Shown here: positions 6,295 to 7,411 of the stretch, piece by piece
How the letters are laid out: the number at the start of each line of letters is the position of its first letter
Numbering within the stretch: the first letter of the stretch is position 1
DNA from: Candidatus Cloacimonadota bacterium
GTDB taxonomy: Bacteria; Cloacimonadota; Cloacimonadia; Cloacimonadales; JAOZMQ01
Assembly: GCA_029934195.1 (NCBI GenBank)
Contig: JAOZMQ010000143.1
Coordinates: forward strand, 1-7,411
Direction of reading: 5' to 3'
DNA length: 7,411 bases
Position numbers and translations under genes: made by a program
Notes under the pieces: generated by a model
Databases searched by the model: none
The model's input: the letters and a program-made list of their open reading frames with translations, nothing else
Told to the model about the DNA's origin: nothing

Positions 6295-7411
6295 TTAGAA
6301 TTTCATATTAAAATATGTTTTTGTAATATTGTTCAAGATACCGGTAATTGGAATATCGGTATCATCTTTTAGGAATTCAATATCTTTTATCATTTGATCT
6401 CTATTTGAGTCCATAAACCCAGCGACAAGAACTAATAAGTCTGTTGCCGAAGCAATACTTGAGAATAATTGCATATTATAATTTACATCGAAAAGTTCCC
6501 ATATAATATAATCATAACCCTTTATTGAAGCTATAAAAGACTCAACATCTTCTGTTTTTAAACTTTTAAGGAAAGTATCTTCATCCAATAAAAAATAAGA
6601 TTTATGAATATTATTGCTGAACTTAAACACTTTATTTTTCTCAAAAGGCTTTACATTATATAATAGATCATTAATAAGATATTTTTTAACATCTTTATCG
6701 AAAGTACTTATTGTATCGATCCAAAGAATCTTCTTTTTTTGAGTCACCAAAATTTCAGATAATTCCGAAAGCACAAAGGATTTTCCTGTTTCTATTTTAT
6801 CACTACCAAAAGCAAGAACTGGCGTATCTTTTCTTGGTAGATATTTCATTAAACGTCCAAATAATAATTGCATTGAAGAATAAAAAACATTCAATGGAAT
6901 TTGATCTTTATTCGGAATTTCTCCAAGTAATTTTATTTCTAAAATTTGTTTAAAATCGAAATCAGATTTTACAGTAAAATTCAAAAGATCTTTAATAATA
7001 AATCCCATTAATAATCCACCAAAAGTTAAAATGGCAACTACTACAACAATCATTTTTCTATTTGAATTGGATGGATATTTTGGAGGTACAGCATATTGGA
7101 GAATTTCAAAATCCCCAATATTTGATTCTAAAGCGATTTTAGTTTCGAGGAGTCTACCTTCAATAAGTTCCAAACGCCTTTGAGCCATTTCAACCTTTTG
7201 GGTCAATTTATTGTAAGAATGTTTTAAATCTGCAACATCTTTCAATTTAATTTTTAACATATTGATTTTATCAACATATTTATCAATATTTGCATTGAAA
7301 GAGGCTAATTTATATTCGAATTCTCTCTTCTGTAATCTAAGATGTGAGACAACAAAATCATTTGCATATCCTACAGAACCATCCTTCTTATTAATTTTTT
7401 TCTTAAGAAGA
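6295..7411 (-). CDS. Wzz/Wzc-like polysaccharide co-polymerase, C-terminal part (5' end outside the window), degenerate BY-kinase domain
   Basis: The frame stays open to base 7411, so 371 C-terminal residues are visible and ATG 7260 is internal. Numbering from the first full codon (7410), there is a charged helical stretch with coiled-coil character (about 24-95). A proline-rich AVPPKYP (107-113) and a membrane helix (about 120-141) follow, as in the second transmembrane segment of Wzz/GumC proteins. A cytoplasmic P-loop domain of the bacterial tyrosine kinase (Wzc/CapB) fold comes last. It keeps the GKS of Walker A (ETGKSF, 207-212) and one Asp of Walker A' (ILWIDT, 228-233). The second Asp of A' is missing, Walker B reads YIIWELFD (301-308) with no D-x-P-P, and the tail has a single Tyr instead of a cluster. 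It should set chain length and gate export with the adjacent Wza-type lipoprotein; kinase activity is doubtful. The N-terminal Wzz domain and first membrane helix should lie upstream. Confidence 0.87.
   Translation of the reverse strand, partial: LLKKKINKKDGSVGYANDFVVSHLRLQKREFEYKLASFNANIDKYVDKINMLKIKLKDVADLKHSYNKLTQKVEMAQRRLELIEGRLLETKIALESNIGDFEILQYAVPPKYPSNSNRKMIVVVVAILTFGGLLMGFIIKDLLNFTVKSDFDFKQILEIKLLGEIPNKDQIPLNVFYSSMQLLFGRLMKYLPRKDTPVLAFGSDKIETGKSFVLSELSEILVTQKKKILWIDTISTFDKDVKKYLINDLLYNVKPFEKNKVFKFSNNIHKSYFLLDEDTFLKSLKTEDVESFIASIKGYDYIIWELFDVNYNMQLFSSIASATDLLVLVAGFMDSNRDQMIKDIEFLKDDTDIPITGILNNITKTYFNMKF

Larger units (their letters stand above)
110..7411 (-). other. Single polysaccharide synthesis/export operon
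   Basis: Eight same-strand genes with intergenic distances, in order of transcription, of 14, 3, 12, 17, -8, 1 and 5 bp. No terminator or promoter is visible between them. Four genes have a clear GGAG/GAGG site (export lipoprotein, small membrane protein, GT2, methyltransferase); the ligase/polymerase, GtrA-like and GT87-like genes lack one and follow within 1 to 5 bp of a stop, which suggests coupled re-initiation. The promoter must lie upstream of the window (beyond base 7411). Confidence 0.8.

Noticed and set aside
1..7411. CRISPR array, tRNA/rRNA genes, insertion sequence or defence genes
   Set aside because: No spaced direct repeats, cloverleaf-like or rRNA sequence, transposase motifs or terminal inverted repeats were seen; coding genes fill the window from 110 to the right edge.

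Overview
The window is one continuous gene train on the minus strand. Eight genes are packed with gaps of 1 to 17 bp and one 8-bp overlap, so they read as a single operon transcribed from the right edge (base 7411) towards base 110. Nothing on the plus strand looks coding. The content is surface polysaccharide synthesis, export and decoration. DNA is strongly AT-rich, with many A8-A9 runs and AGA/ATA-rich codon use. The export gene encodes an outer-membrane-type lipoprotein, so the host should be a diderm (Gram-negative) bacterium. TAA, TAG and TGA all act as stops, so the genetic code is standard in this respect. Clear GGAG/GAGG ribosome binding sites precede four genes, which is unlike typical Bacteroidota. 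A low-GC environmental diderm (for example an Ignavibacteria- or Cloacimonadota-like lineage) is a guess only.

Layout in order of transcription (right to left). (1) 7411-6295: C-terminal part of a Wzz/Wzc-type chain-length and export co-polymerase; its 5' end lies outside the window and its kinase-like domain looks degenerate. (2) 6280-5243: a Wza-type export lipoprotein with Poly_export and two SLBB-like domains. (3) 5239-3872: an O-antigen ligase/polymerase (Wzy/WaaL) superfamily membrane protein. (4) 3859-3449: a small two-helix membrane protein of unknown function. (5) 3431-2484: a GtrB/DPM-type family 2 glycosyltransferase starting at TTG. (6) 2491-1763: a class I SAM methyltransferase. 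(7) 1761-1345: a GtrA-type four-helix membrane protein. (8) 1339-110: a multi-spanning GT-C enzyme resembling family GT87. Bases 1-109 are non-coding and carry a short ACACGG-type repeat remnant.

Working model (inference): genes 1-3 polymerise and export a polysaccharide. Genes 5, 7 and 8 form a three-part polyprenyl-phosphate-sugar system: GtrB-like loading of a sugar on the lipid, GtrA-like flipping, and transfer by a periplasmic-facing GT-C enzyme. A methyltransferase is translationally coupled into it. The set parallels phage/Shigella GtrA-GtrB-GtrX O-antigen modification cassettes, with a GT87-like enzyme in the third slot. Most of this is recognisable polysaccharide biology rather than a wholly new system. 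The less ordinary points are the degenerate kinase domain, the missing ligase histidine, the methyltransferase inside the Gtr-like cassette, and the orphan small membrane protein.
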